A stretch of 64,000 bases of DNA. Source: Kribbella voronezhensis (GTDB taxonomy: Bacteria; Actinomycetota; Actinomycetes; Propionibacteriales; Kribbellaceae). The stretch covers positions 4,409,403 through 4,473,402 of the forward strand of contig NZ_SOCE01000001.1 of assembly GCF_004365175.1 (NCBI RefSeq), given 5' to 3'. The notes beneath the pieces were generated by a model. That model worked only from the letters and a program-made list of their open reading frames with translations. It ran no database searches and was not told where the DNA came from. Position 1 is the first letter of the stretch, and each line of letters opens with the position of its first letter. The translations under genes and the position numbers were made by a program. This document shows positions 17,626 to 25,896 of this stretch, piece by piece.

Positions 17626-18166
17626 GGCGAAATCCTGTGGTTCGGGCGGGGTCGGTGGTGATCAGCAGCAGCGCGGCGGACCAGAGCTCGGGGTTGTGGT
17701 CGAAGCGCAGGAGGGAGCCCCAGGTGGGTAGGCCCGGTGCATCCTCCAGCACGATCACCGCGGGGTGTGCGCGCAAGGCGCGGGCCACTGCGGCCAGGCG
17801 GCGACGGCCGGGAGTGATCTCGTGCGGATAGCGGTCCAGCACGTCTTCGAGACCGCAGCGCGCCGCGGTCACCCGGCTTTCTTCAGCAGCCGCGCGCTTT
17901 GTCACGCGGTGCGTCACCGTATGGCCGTGGACGACGTTGCCGAGCACGGTGAGATGCGGGAGCAAGCCGCCTTCCGCCGCCACCAGCCGGACCGCGCCGC
18001 CTGCCTTCACGACGACGTCATCACCCGGTTCGTCGATACCGGCGATGAGGTCCGCGCAGTGCCGAGCCGTGGCCGCGTCGGCGACCACCAGGGCGCGCTG
18101 CTCGCCTACGTCGATACGAAGCTGCCGCGGTACCCCGGGCAACCCTTCGAGCAGCAGTCCGTCCAT
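17612..18166 (-). CDS. Degenerate ABC ATPase-like protein (pseudo-ATPase)
   Basis: The 184-residue protein follows the order of an ABC ATPase but every nucleotide-handling motif is altered. The Walker A loop is replaced by VVADAATARHC, the Q-loop region reads VAAEGGLLPHLTV with no Gln, the LSGGQ signature is ITPGRRR, Walker B is VIVLEDAPG and the H-loop position reads LITTDPAR with no His. The surrounding pattern (GLLPHLTVLGNV, GLEDVLDRYPHEI, AAVARALRAHPAV) remains clearly ABC-like. The ATG at 18166 is the first possible start after an in-frame stop. It opens an operon with a binding protein and fused permease, so it may be a non-hydrolysing subunit while a shared ATPase such as MsiK drives transport; that is inference. 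Confidence 0.75.
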   Translation of the reverse strand: MDGLLLEGLPGVPRQLRIDVGEQRALVVADAATARHCADLIAGIDEPGDDVVVKAGGAVRLVAAEGGLLPHLTVLGNVVHGHTVTHRVTKRAAAEESRVTAARCGLEDVLDRYPHEITPGRRRLAAVARALRAHPAVIVLEDAPGLPTWGSLLRFDHNPELWSAALLLITTDPARTTGFRLVTD

Positions 18167-18488
18167 CCCGGCCTGGCGCCTCCCAGTTCAGTACGAATGC
18201 TCACCCTAGGACGCCAACAGGTCCACCGCAGCCGCACGCGCGCGTCTTCCCCACGCAGGCTCCTCCGTCGCATGCTCCCACCCACCCCGATCCGCCGCTC
18301 CTCCGTCGCGGCTCGCGCCCAGAGTGCAGGTCGCTTCCTGCCGGACGCATCGGCGATGCCGGCGCGTGCGTGCTCGACAAGCACCGCCTCAGGGGTATCG
18401 GCAGCAGGCCATCGCTTACCTCGCCCGACCGCGCAAGCTCCGGTGAACCGAGCGCCGAAACCATCGGTGGCCGACTCGCGGTCCTTGG
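18167..18488. other. Intergenic stretch with two repeat cores
   Basis: About 320 bp between the ABC operon and the methyltransferase gene. Short Arg-rich open frames here have no coding character. It contains two copies of the dispersed core CTCCTCCGTCGC and presumably the promoter of the ABC operon. Confidence 0.55.
18260..18309. repeat. Dispersed intergenic repeat, two copies
   Basis: CTCCTCCGTCGC occurs at 18260-18271 and 18298-18309. The same core with one variable base recurs at 34848-35004 and 55034-55086, each time outside genes. Confidence 0.6.
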
Positions 18489-19184
18489 TTAGTAGGTCTT
18501 GCTCCACAGGTTGATGGCGTAGTCGACTTCCAGGCCGGGGTGGGAGGCGATGATGGTTTCGGCGTCAGCCGGTTTGAACTCGATGCGGATGACGGCTTCC
18601 AGGTCTTCGCGGCGGGTGAAGCGCCAGCCCATGTCGAGGGGGGTTCGGTGCCAGCCGCGGGCGGTCCAGAAGCGCTCGACCTCGGCCGGCTTGATCATCG
18701 GGTAGTACTGGCTGAACCAGCGGCCGAAGGTCGAGCGGCTGCCGTCGTTGTCGATCACGAAGGCGGTTCCGCCGCGGCGCATCACCCGGTCGAGCTCGGC
18801 CAGGCCGGGCTCGCAGCCGGGGCCGAAGAAGTAGGCCCAGCGGGCGTGCATCACATCGACCGACGCCTCCGGGATCGGCAACCGTTGCGCCGTGCCCTGC
18901 CGTACTTCGACGTTCGCCAAGTCCCTTGTACGGCGTCGCGCCGCGTCCGCCAGCGTGCCGTGTGGCTCGACGCCGACCACCTTCGCCGCGGTCGCCGCGA
19001 ACCTCGGCAGGTGAAAGCCGGTCCCGCACCCCAGGTCCAGGACGTTCGCCCCGGCCCAGTCGCGCACGGCCAGCATCGCCTTCTCGATCACGCCGTCGGG
19101 ATCGACCGCCTGGTTCTCGATCTCGTAGACGTCGGCGTGGTGCCAGATGTTCGGACTGGGGATCCCGCCGTCGGCAATACTCAT
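18489..19184 (-). CDS. Class I SAM-dependent methyltransferase
   Basis: The 231-residue protein has the motif I NVLDLGCGTGFHLPRFA (about 50-66), an acidic motif II region (VVGVEPHG) and the post-I segment TAQRLPIPEASVDVMHARWA, typical of the Methyltransf_11 family. These enzymes transfer a methyl group from S-adenosylmethionine to a small molecule; the acceptor cannot be read from the sequence. The ATG at 19184 was chosen because the longer frame adds only an Arg-rich stretch. An acetyltransferase gene ends 19 bp upstream of this start on the same strand, so the two may be co-transcribed. Confidence 0.88.
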   Translation of the reverse strand: MSIADGGIPSPNIWHHADVYEIENQAVDPDGVIEKAMLAVRDWAGANVLDLGCGTGFHLPRFAATAAKVVGVEPHGTLADAARRRTRDLANVEVRQGTAQRLPIPEASVDVMHARWAYFFGPGCEPGLAELDRVMRRGGTAFVIDNDGSRSTFGRWFSQYYPMIKPAEVERFWTARGWHRTPLDMGWRFTRREDLEAVIRIEFKPADAETIIASHPGLEVDYAINLWSKTY

Positions 19185-19203
19185 GGGACCAGACCTTAAT
19201 CGC

Positions 19204-19662
19204 CTACTCCAGCCGCAAAGTGAGCTCCTCCGGGTCGTGGTCAGGTCCACGCTCGTCCTCGCTGAGAATCCGGAAGCCGCACTTCTGCAGCACCCGCAGC
19301 GAGCCGACGTTGGTCCGCAGCACGTCGGCGTACAGCGGCCGGTCGGGCAGTTCGGCGATGAACGCGGTCAAAGCCGCCGTCGCGATGCCGCGGCCCCAGA
19401 ACTCCTGGCCGAGCCAGTACCCGAGCCTGCGCTGTCCGTCCTCGTCGACCCAGCTGACGATGTCGCCGACCAGTTCGCCGCCGACGGTGATCGCCCGGGA
19501 CTCGTTGTCGGGCCTGGCGGCGTTCCGCGCTCGGTGGGCGTAGAAGTCCTCCTCCTCGCGAGGCGGCATCCCCACCATCGCCAGCGCCACCGGGTCGCTG
19601 TTGAAGGCATAGATGGTCGGCAGGTCGTCCTTGGTCAAAGCCCGGAGGCTGACATCTTCCAT
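19204..19662 (-). CDS. GNAT family N-acetyltransferase
   Basis: The 152-residue product matches RimJ/RimL-type acetyltransferases: it starts with VSLRALTKDDLPTIYAFNSD, has GYWLGQEFWGRGIATAALTA (the acetyl-CoA binding loop, about 85-105) and ends with NVGSLRVLQKCGFRI. These transfer an acetyl group from acetyl-CoA to amino groups of small molecules or protein N-termini. ATG at 19662 is used; the frame extends upstream but the extra residues are Arg/Pro-rich noise. It sits between an MFS gene (38 bp upstream) and the methyltransferase gene, all on the same strand. Confidence 0.88.
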   Translation of the reverse strand: MEDVSLRALTKDDLPTIYAFNSDPVALAMVGMPPREEEDFYAHRARNAARPDNESRAITVGGELVGDIVSWVDEDGQRRLGYWLGQEFWGRGIATAALTAFIAELPDRPLYADVLRTNVGSLRVLQKCGFRILSEDERGPDHDPEELTLRLE

Positions 19663-19700
19663 ACCGAGCACGCTAACGCCCGGGTCGGACAAAAACCGTG

Positions 19701-21053
19701 CTAGGCAAGGGCGTCCGTGACCCGGGACCGGGTGGCGAGAGCGAGCAGCGCGACGGGGAGCAGCAGACAGGCGCAGAGTACGGCGAGCCAGTGGAAGCCG
19801 AGGTGCGCCAGGATCGGGCCGGCCGCAGTACCGGCGAGGGACGCCAGAGCGCCCATCGTGAGGTCGGACAGGCCCTGTGCCGAGGTGCGGATGTCCTCGG
19901 GGACGGATCGCGACAGCAGGGTGGACCCCGAGACGAGGCACGCCGACCAGCCGAGGCCGAGGAGAACCAGCGCGAGCGCGGTCAGCCCGTGCGCCTCGTC
20001 CGGGGCCAGAGCCGCGACTGTCATCGCTGAGGCGAGGATGCCGAGGCCCAGACCCACCGTCGGGATGCGGCCGATCCGGTCCGTCAGCCAGCCCATCACA
20101 GGCGACAGGGCGTACATGCCGGCAACGTGCCCGCTGATCACGAACCCGACGATCGTCAGTGAAGCGCCGTGGTGGCGTAGATGGACGGACGTCATCGACA
20201 TCAGACCGACCATCACCGAGTGCGCGGTCGCGATCGCCAGCAGTCCGAGGCGGGCGTGCGGGATCGCCATCACCCGCCGGAAGGTCGCCGTCAGCGGCTG
20301 GCGTTCCAGGCGTACTCGGGGCGTCACCTGCTGGAGGCGTCGCAGACCGAACCACACCGTTGCCAGACCGAGGCCGAAGGCGACGACGGAGAAGAGATAG
20401 GGACCGGCCAACGGCAGCACACCGAGTGAGGAGCCGACGGAGCCACCGAGACCGGTCAGGTTGGGGCCGACCACCACACCGATGGTGGTCGCCCAGACGA
20501 CGACCGACAGGGATCGCGCGACGTGGCGGGGGTCGGCGGCATCGGTTGCGGCGTACCGGCTCTGCAGGTTCGAGGCGGAGCCGCTGCCGAAGAGACAGCC
20601 GGCGAACAGCAACAGCGCCATCGAGCCGATCTGGGCGGCGACGATGGACAGCAGCGCGCCCGCGGTCGCGATCAAGTAGCCGGCCGTCAAAGAGACGCGG
20701 CGGCCTTGGGACCGGGCAAGACGAGCAAGCGGTACGGCGAGGATCGCGGCGCCCAGCGTCGTCGAGGTGGCGACCAGACCGGCCATCGACGTCGAGCCGG
20801 AGATGCTCTCGGCCAGCAACCCCGCGACGGCGAACCCGCTCGCGACCGCCACCCCGCCGAGCACATTGCTCACGACCAACACCCGCAACGTCCCGCGCTG
20901 CAAGTCAGCCGCTGTCGCGGGCTCCGCGACCCGGGCACCCGCCCCGATCGGATCCACCGGCGGGGAATCGACCGCTCGGCTCGCGATCGCCTCTTGGTCT
21001 CCCGGACGGCGAGCGGGCGGTGGCGGGCTGTCGGGCGTGGGCGTGGCGGTCAC
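19701..21053 (-). CDS. MFS transporter
   Basis: The 450-residue protein has about 12 hydrophobic segments after a roughly 50-residue Pro/Ala-rich N-terminal tail. Motif-A-like sequence occurs twice, as LARLARSQGRRVS in the first half and MGWLTDRIGRIPT in the second. This fits a 12-TMS drug or metabolite efflux carrier. The substrate is unknown. The unusually long soluble N-terminal tail may be an incorrect start, but no better methionine or GTG with a ribosome binding site is evident before the first helix. The gene is divergent from the hexosaminidase gene. Confidence 0.88.
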   Translation of the reverse strand: MTATPTPDSPPPPARRPGDQEAIASRAVDSPPVDPIGAGARVAEPATAADLQRGTLRVLVVSNVLGGVAVASGFAVAGLLAESISGSTSMAGLVATSTTLGAAILAVPLARLARSQGRRVSLTAGYLIATAGALLSIVAAQIGSMALLLFAGCLFGSGSASNLQSRYAATDAADPRHVARSLSVVVWATTIGVVVGPNLTGLGGSVGSSLGVLPLAGPYLFSVVAFGLGLATVWFGLRRLQQVTPRVRLERQPLTATFRRVMAIPHARLGLLAIATAHSVMVGLMSMTSVHLRHHGASLTIVGFVISGHVAGMYALSPVMGWLTDRIGRIPTVGLGLGILASAMTVAALAPDEAHGLTALALVLLGLGWSACLVSGSTLLSRSVPEDIRTSAQGLSDLTMGALASLAGTAAGPILAHLGFHWLAVLCACLLLPVALLALATRSRVTDALA

Positions 21054-21163
21054 CTGCTCACCTTCTCACCCGATCGCTGCGGCGGCAGCAGGTTTACTGT
21101 GTTCGGCAGTGCTCCTGGCGGCCGGTTGTGCGCAGTTCAGAGCGTGGACCTGACCTGTGCTGG

Positions 21164-21178
21164 AAGTGGTCCGCACTT
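21164..21178. promoter_or_regulatory. Short inverted repeat before the hexosaminidase gene
   Basis: AAGTG-GTCCG-CACTT is a 5-bp inverted repeat with a 5-bp spacer, 48 bp before the GH20 start. Its AGTGGTC part resembles half of a DasR (GntR) site, which controls aminosugar genes in actinomycetes, but the right half does not match. Confidence 0.25.
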
Positions 21179-21226
21179 GTACTGTCGGGTCGAATGGCAG
21201 CGCTGTCATCGACCTTTGGAGACCGG

Positions 21227-22651
21227 ATGTCCGTACCGATCGCGATCGTCCCCGCACCCCGCGAGCTCGTCGTCGAAGAAGGCCGGTGGATCACCGCCGA
21301 CCCGGCCGCCGACGCGGTCCGGACCGTGGTGGAGAACCTCCCCGACACCGAATACCGGATCGACGTGACCCCGGACGGCGCGCGGCTGTCGGGCGGTTCC
21401 GACGAGGCACTGCGGTACGCCGAGTCGACGTACCGGCAGTTGCTCGACTCGGCCGAGCAGGTCGACGGCGGCCTCGCCGTACCGGCTGTCCGGATCGCCG
21501 ACGCGCCCCGGTTCGGCTGGCGCGGGATGATGCTCGACGTCGCCCGGCACTTCATGCCGAAGGAGTTCGTGCTCCGCATCGTCGACGCCATCGCGCTGCA
21601 CCGGATGAACGTGCTGCACCTGCACCTCACCGACGACCAGGGCTGGCGGGTCCAGATCGACGCGTACCCGAAGCTCACCGAGGTCGGCGCGTGGCGGCCG
21701 GAGACCATGGTCGGCAAGATGTCGCACGGCCAGACCGAGTTCAGCTACGACGGCACTCCGCACGGCGGGTTCTACACCAAGGACGAGCTGCGCGAGATCG
21801 TCGCGTACGCCGCCGAGCGGGGCATCACCGTCGTGCCCGAGATCGACCTGCCGGGTCACATGCAGGCCGCGATCGCGGCGTACCCGGAGCTCGGCAACCA
21901 CCCGGACCGCCAACTCGGGGTACGGCAGTACTGGGGCATCAGCGACGACGTGCTGAACGTCAACGACGAGACCGTGGAGTTCGTCCGGACGGTGCTGCGC
22001 GAGGTGCTCGACATCTTCCCCGGTCCGTACATCCACCTCGGCGGCGACGAGTGCCCGGACGTGCAGTGGCGTGAGTCCGAGGCCGCGCAGGCGAAGCAGG
22101 CCGAGCTCGGCCTGACCGACGCGAGCCAGCTGCAGGGCTGGTTCACCGCGCAGGTCGCGGCGGTGCTCACCGAGGACGGTCGCCGGCTGGTCGGCTGGGA
22201 CGAGATGGTCGAGACCGACTGCCCGAAGGACGCCGTGATCATGGCCTGGCGTGGTCCCGACCGGGGCGAGGTGGCAGCCAAGGCCGGCCACGACGTGGTG
22301 ATGGCGCCGAACCAGTCGGTGTACTTCGACTACTACCAAGGCGATCCGGCGACCGAGCCGCTGGCGATCGGGCACTTCACGCCGCTGGAGAAGGTCTACG
22401 ACTTCGAGGTGATCCCACCGGGCCTGACCGCCGAGGAGCAGGCCCGGATCGTCGGTACGCAGTGCCAGATCTGGACGGAGTACATGGAAGACCCGGACCG
22501 CGTCGGCTACATGCTCTTCCCCCGCCTGTGCGCCTTCTCCGAACGCGCCTGGGGCTCGGAGAAGACCTCGTACGACGAGTTCATCGGCCGCCTCCGCCCC
22601 CACCTGACCCGCCTCGAGGCGCTCGGCCTCAGCTACCGGCCACTCGACTGA
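21227..22651 (+). CDS. Beta-N-acetylhexosaminidase, GH20
   Basis: GH20 enzymes release terminal N-acetylglucosamine or galactosamine using a substrate-assisted mechanism. The 474-residue protein has the N-terminal GH20b domain (about 1-100), the barrel start FGWRGMMLDVARHFMPKEFV, MNVLHLHLTDDQGWRVQI, PEIDLPGHM and the catalytic pair D274-E275 in HLGGDECPD, plus WDEMVE and QCQIWTEYM near the end. TGGAG precedes the ATG at 21227 at good distance. No signal peptide is visible, so it probably acts on imported chitobiose-type sugars in the cytoplasm. It is followed by a 15-bp hairpin. Confidence 0.95.
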   Translation: MSVPIAIVPAPRELVVEEGRWITADPAADAVRTVVENLPDTEYRIDVTPDGARLSGGSDEALRYAESTYRQLLDSAEQVDGGLAVPAVRIADAPRFGWRGMMLDVARHFMPKEFVLRIVDAIALHRMNVLHLHLTDDQGWRVQIDAYPKLTEVGAWRPETMVGKMSHGQTEFSYDGTPHGGFYTKDELREIVAYAAERGITVVPEIDLPGHMQAAIAAYPELGNHPDRQLGVRQYWGISDDVLNVNDETVEFVRTVLREVLDIFPGPYIHLGGDECPDVQWRESEAAQAKQAELGLTDASQLQGWFTAQVAAVLTEDGRRLVGWDEMVETDCPKDAVIMAWRGPDRGEVAAKAGHDVVMAPNQSVYFDYYQGDPATEPLAIGHFTPLEKVYDFEVIPPGLTAEEQARIVGTQCQIWTEYMEDPDRVGYMLFPRLCAFSERAWGSEKTSYDEFIGRLRPHLTRLEALGLSYRPLD

Positions 22652-22710
22652 CCTCTGCGTGATTCGGGTCGGTTCGCACACGGGTAGCAAATGAATCAAG
22701 CGTTTCGGAG

Positions 22711-22745
22711 CGGAGTGGTGCACCGCGAGCCGGTGCACCACTCCG
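22711..22745. terminator. Strong hairpin between convergent genes
   Basis: CGGAGTGGTGCACCG (22711-22725) pairs perfectly with 22731-22745 around a CGAGC loop. It lies between the hexosaminidase gene and the convergent small gene and can end both transcripts. No T run follows. Confidence 0.75.
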
Positions 22746-22749
22746 TCAG

Positions 22750-22977
22750 TCAAGACGCTGACTTTGCGATCTTGACGTTGTGATGCTTGCCCTTCTTCTT
22801 CGCCTGGTACTTTCCGCCATGAAGGTCTGCCCAGACCCTCGCACGCTCTTCCGCGAGGTGGCCATGGAAGTGATAGTCGATGTAGGACCGGTGCTCGTAG
22901 GCGGTCACGTTCTTGAACAAAATAGTGACGCCTTCAACCGGCTCAGTGTGGATGTCGATAATCGGACCAAGATCCAT
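22750..22977 (-). CDS. Small protein of unknown function, low-GC cassette
   Basis: The 75-residue protein starts MDLGPIIDIHTEPVEGVTIL, has an aromatic and His-rich middle (HRSYIDYHFHGHL) and a basic C-terminal tail (KYQAKKKGKHHNVKIAKSAS). I recognise no family. GAGGGGG lies about 9 bases before the ATG at 22977. The gene is about 52% G+C, clearly below the neighbours, and is the second gene behind the promoter at 23500-23528, 19 bp after the larger gene. The pairing of two small adjacent genes and atypical composition suggest acquisition by transfer. Confidence 0.7.
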   Translation of the reverse strand: MDLGPIIDIHTEPVEGVTILFKNVTAYEHRSYIDYHFHGHLAEERARVWADLHGGKYQAKKKGKHHNVKIAKSAS

Positions 22978-22996
22978 TTCGTGATCCCCCTCTATC

Positions 22997-23440
22997 TCAG
23001 TTGCCTAGTGCTGCTCTGACAGCAGGCAGCGAGGCCTCGTCGATGTAGAAGCCGACAGCTGAGACACCGCCGTCGTAGTCGACCCAGAAAGGGAATGGCG
23101 CGACCGGCAGATCCACACCTTCCTTGGTCAACTGACCGACCACGGTGTTGATCGGCTTCCGAAATCCGTTGAGTCGACCGTCTACATCGCGCCCAAGGAT
23201 TCGTAGCACTCGGTTACGAGTGATGCTCCCGTCCTTCTGCGCTGCTTCAGCGATGGCTCGCCCTTGAGGAGTGCCACTGAGCCGCTGCAGTACAGGCTTA
23301 AGCTGCGAAACTCGCCACGGTGACTCTCCCACCTCCTTGCGGCGCCGCAACTCTTCGGTGAGTGCATCCACCAAGCGATGCACCTCCTCGGTGCTGAGCT
23401 CTACCAGGTGGATCCTGGCCTCGATAGGAATGGTCGTCAT
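22997..23440 (-). CDS. Unknown protein with winged-helix-like layout, low-GC cassette
   Basis: The 147-residue protein starts MTTIPIEARIHLVELSTEEV, has a helical N-terminal half with SQLKPVLQRLSGTPQGRAIAE and a region ITRNRVLRILGRDVDGRL followed by FRKPINTVVGQL, which reads like a winged-helix fold, then a strand-rich end (FPFWVDYDGGVSAVGFYIDE). I cannot name the family; the arrangement resembles small actinobacterial proteins with a C-terminal wing but this is only an impression. The start was set at 23440 because GGGAGGAAGG lies just upstream. It is the first gene after a near-consensus promoter and is lower in G+C than its surroundings. Confidence 0.72.
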   Translation of the reverse strand: MTTIPIEARIHLVELSTEEVHRLVDALTEELRRRKEVGESPWRVSQLKPVLQRLSGTPQGRAIAEAAQKDGSITRNRVLRILGRDVDGRLNGFRKPINTVVGQLTKEGVDLPVAPFPFWVDYDGGVSAVGFYIDEASLPAVRAALGN

Positions 23441-23482
23441 GTGCCTTCCTCCCCCTCTGCGATGTACTCGCCAATCAGTCAT

Positions 23483-23538
23483 AAAGAGTGTCGCAACTGA
23501 ATATACAGCCAGCTGTTTATTGAGTCAATACACTCTTT
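23483..23538 (-). promoter_or_regulatory. Near-consensus promoter bracketed by a 9-bp inverted repeat
   Basis: On the minus strand TTGACT (23528-23523) and TATATT (23505-23500) are separated by exactly 17 bp, an excellent vegetative promoter for the cassette. AAAGAGTGT (23483-23491) and ACACTCTTT (23530-23538) form a perfect inverted repeat placed just outside the -35 box and at the expected start of transcription, so a dimeric or looping repressor is plausible. Confidence 0.7.
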
Positions 23539-23710
23539 CTGAAGGTCTTCGTGTCCGATGTTGCAGTTCGTCCGGAGGTCGTCGCGTGGGCCTGGCCGAC
23601 GGAGCGGGTGCCTGAGGGGTAACCAAATGTTCGCGAGGTCGGTTGCTGGGGTAGACGGCCTGCCGCCGAGTAGCGACGATGAGGCGTCAGAAGCCAGCTC
23701 GGGAGGTCGG

Positions 23711-25183
23711 ATGACCGCAGTGGGGCCGCTGGACGCGATGTTCTTACTGGGGGAGACGCGCGAGCAGCCGATGCATGTCGGTGGTCTGATGCTGTTCGAG
23801 CTGCCCGAGGGGGCGCGGGACCAGGTCTTCCCGGACGGCACCAGGGACCTCGTCTCACGGATCTACTCCGAGATCACCGAGCACCAGACGGTCAACCCGC
23901 TCTTCACCCGGCGCGTGCGGAACCGCGCGCTCGACCTCGGGTACTGGTCCTGGGAACAGGACCGCGAGATCGACCTGCAGTACCACGTCCGGCTGTCGGG
24001 CCTCGCCCGGCCGGGGCGGTACCGGGAGCTCTTCGAACTGACCAGCCGGCTGCACGGCACACTGCTCGACCGGCGCCGCCCGTTGTGGGAGATGCACGTC
24101 ATCGAAGGTGTGCAAGGGCGCCGGTTCGCGCTCTACACCAAGGTCCACCATTCCCTGCTCGACGGCGTCACCGCACTACGGCTGATGCAGGCCATGCTGA
24201 CGGCCGATCCGACCCAGACCGACATGCCGGCGCCTTACGCGCTGCCTGACACCTTTCCTTCGACGGCACCGGCCACCGAGCGATCCGGCGGCTTGCCGAC
24301 TCCGGCCGAGTTGGTCGCAGCGGCGGGCCGGATTCCTGGCGAGGCAGGCCGGGTGATCGGCGGTGCGGGCCGGGCGATGGGTGGTGTCGGGCGATTGCTG
24401 GGCGACCTCGCCGGGTTGTCACCGGTGGGGTTGAGGAGCGCTCTGCGCGCGCTGCAGCACGAGCATTCGTCGGTCGCCTTCAAGGCGCCACAGACCGTGT
24501 TCAACCAGCCGATCACCGGTTCGCGGCGGTTCGCCGCGCAGTCGTGGCCGATGGAACGGCTGGAGAAAGTCCGCGCGATCACCGGCGCGACGCTCAACGA
24601 CGTGATGCTGGCGATGTGTTCAGGAGCCTTGCGCAACTATCTGCTGGAGCTGAACTCCCTTCCCGACCAGGGGATGACGGCGATGGTCCCGGTCTCGCTG
24701 CGAGCCGCGGAGAACGCTCCGGGTGGTGGCAACTCGCTGGCGACACTGATCGCCGACCTGGCCACCGACGAGCGTGACCCGGAACGCCGGATCCGCCGGA
24801 TCATCGACTCCACGACGTACGGCAAGAGCGTGCTGTCCCAACTGAGCCCGCTGCAGAACCTGATGATTGGTGCGCTCGGGCTGGGTTCGGCGGGACCGGC
24901 GGCGGTGATCCCCGGGCTCGCGGGCCGCACGCCACCGCCGTACAACCTGGTCATCTCCAACATTCCCGGTCCGGCCGAGAGCCCGCTGTACTGGAACCGC
25001 TCGCGCCTGCTCGGGATGTACCCGGCCTCGATCGTCCTCAACGGCCAGGCGCTCAACATCAGCGTCACCAGCTACGACCACGAGCTCCACTTCGGCCTCA
25101 CCGGCTGCCGCCGAACCGTCCCGCACCTCCAGCGTCTGCTGCTGCATCTGGAGACGGCTCTGCAAGAACTCGAAGCGCTCTAG
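23711..25183 (+). CDS. Wax ester synthase/diacylglycerol acyltransferase (WS/DGAT)
   Basis: WS/DGAT enzymes esterify acyl-CoA to diacylglycerol or fatty alcohols for storage lipid. The 490-residue protein opens with PLDAMFLLGETREQPMHVGG, has PLWEMHVIEG, the catalytic HHSLLDG (HHxxxDG, about residue 146), then the conserved NDVMLAMCSGALR and a C-terminal NLVISNIPGP block. GGGAGG lies just before the ATG at 23711; the longer frame upstream is not supported. Length matches the family. The TAG stop shares CTAG with the convergent peptidase gene. Storage of triacylglycerol is usual in actinomycetes. Confidence 0.94.
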   Translation: MTAVGPLDAMFLLGETREQPMHVGGLMLFELPEGARDQVFPDGTRDLVSRIYSEITEHQTVNPLFTRRVRNRALDLGYWSWEQDREIDLQYHVRLSGLARPGRYRELFELTSRLHGTLLDRRRPLWEMHVIEGVQGRRFALYTKVHHSLLDGVTALRLMQAMLTADPTQTDMPAPYALPDTFPSTAPATERSGGLPTPAELVAAAGRIPGEAGRVIGGAGRAMGGVGRLLGDLAGLSPVGLRSALRALQHEHSSVAFKAPQTVFNQPITGSRRFAAQSWPMERLEKVRAITGATLNDVMLAMCSGALRNYLLELNSLPDQGMTAMVPVSLRAAENAPGGGNSLATLIADLATDERDPERRIRRIIDSTTYGKSVLSQLSPLQNLMIGALGLGSAGPAAVIPGLAGRTPPPYNLVISNIPGPAESPLYWNRSRLLGMYPASIVLNGQALNISVTSYDHELHFGLTGCRRTVPHLQRLLLHLETALQELEAL

Positions 25184-25896
25184 AGCAGCCGCGGCACGAT
25201 CGCGGTCTCCCGGAAGCCGCCGTCGCCGTCGGGCTCGACCTGCCAGGCGCGCTTGTCCGGCAGCACGGCGACCGCTTCCTTCAGCTCGCCGTCGACGTAG
25301 TGCAGGCCGACGCCGTCCTCGGTCGCATAGCCGCCAGGAAGGGCGCCCGAGGCAACCAACCGCCGGTACGTCGTACGCCGTGGCTGGTCGGCGAGGTCGT
25401 CGTGGACGCCGTTGCTCCACGGCAACCAGCCAAGGCAGTTGCCATAGGCATCGAGTCCGTCGCCGAACGAGTCGGTCGGGCCACCCACGTGCCAGCACAG
25501 GCTGCCCGCGCTCTGGCCGGCCATCACCACGCCGCTGCGCCAGCACTCTTCGAGGATCTCGGGCAGTCCGTGCGCACGCCAGACCGCCATCAGGTTGACC
25601 ACGCTGCCGCCACCGACCCAGAGCACGTCCTGGTCCAGCAGGAAGGACCGGACGTCAGCGACGTTCGGCTTCGTGAACAGCGTGAGCACGCCGGCCTCGA
25701 TCGCCGGGTCGTTGCCGTAAGCCCCTTTGAACCAGTCGACCGCGCCGGGGTGGTCACCTTCGGCGGTCGGGACGAAACAGAAGCGGGTGGGCCGATCGCC
25801 GACGCCCGCCAGCGACACGGCGTACGAGATGAGATCGAGCGTGCGGGCCCGCTCGCCGACCAGAACGCCGGAGATCGCGAAGATCTGCGAGGTCAC
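25180..25896 (-). CDS. Peptidase E-like (S51) protein
   Basis: The 238-residue protein has the S51 layout: an N-terminal FAISGVLV strand, the nucleophile elbow MAGQSAGSLCW with Ser at about residue 115, VLWVGGGSVVNLM before it and a C-terminal GYATEDGVGLHYVDGEL. Peptidase E cleaves N-terminal aspartyl dipeptides; homologues in actinobacteria are often annotated only as type 1 glutamine amidotransferase-like. The start is GTG at 25896, overlapping the TGA of the VOC gene (GTGA), so the two genes are coupled. The end shares CTAG with the WS/DGAT gene. Confidence 0.9.
   Translation of the reverse strand: MTSQIFAISGVLVGERARTLDLISYAVSLAGVGDRPTRFCFVPTAEGDHPGAVDWFKGAYGNDPAIEAGVLTLFTKPNVADVRSFLLDQDVLWVGGGSVVNLMAVWRAHGLPEILEECWRSGVVMAGQSAGSLCWHVGGPTDSFGDGLDAYGNCLGWLPWSNGVHDDLADQPRRTTYRRLVASGALPGGYATEDGVGLHYVDGELKEAVAVLPDKRAWQVEPDGDGGFRETAIVPRLL

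Noticed and set aside
18106..18507. 133-codon minus frame in the spacer before the ABC operon
   Set aside because: Arg/Trp/Gly-rich, overlaps the pseudo-ATPase gene out of frame and contains the dispersed repeats.
21164..21178. DasR site before the GH20 gene
   Set aside because: Only one half matches the AGTGGTC pattern; kept only as a low-confidence inverted repeat.
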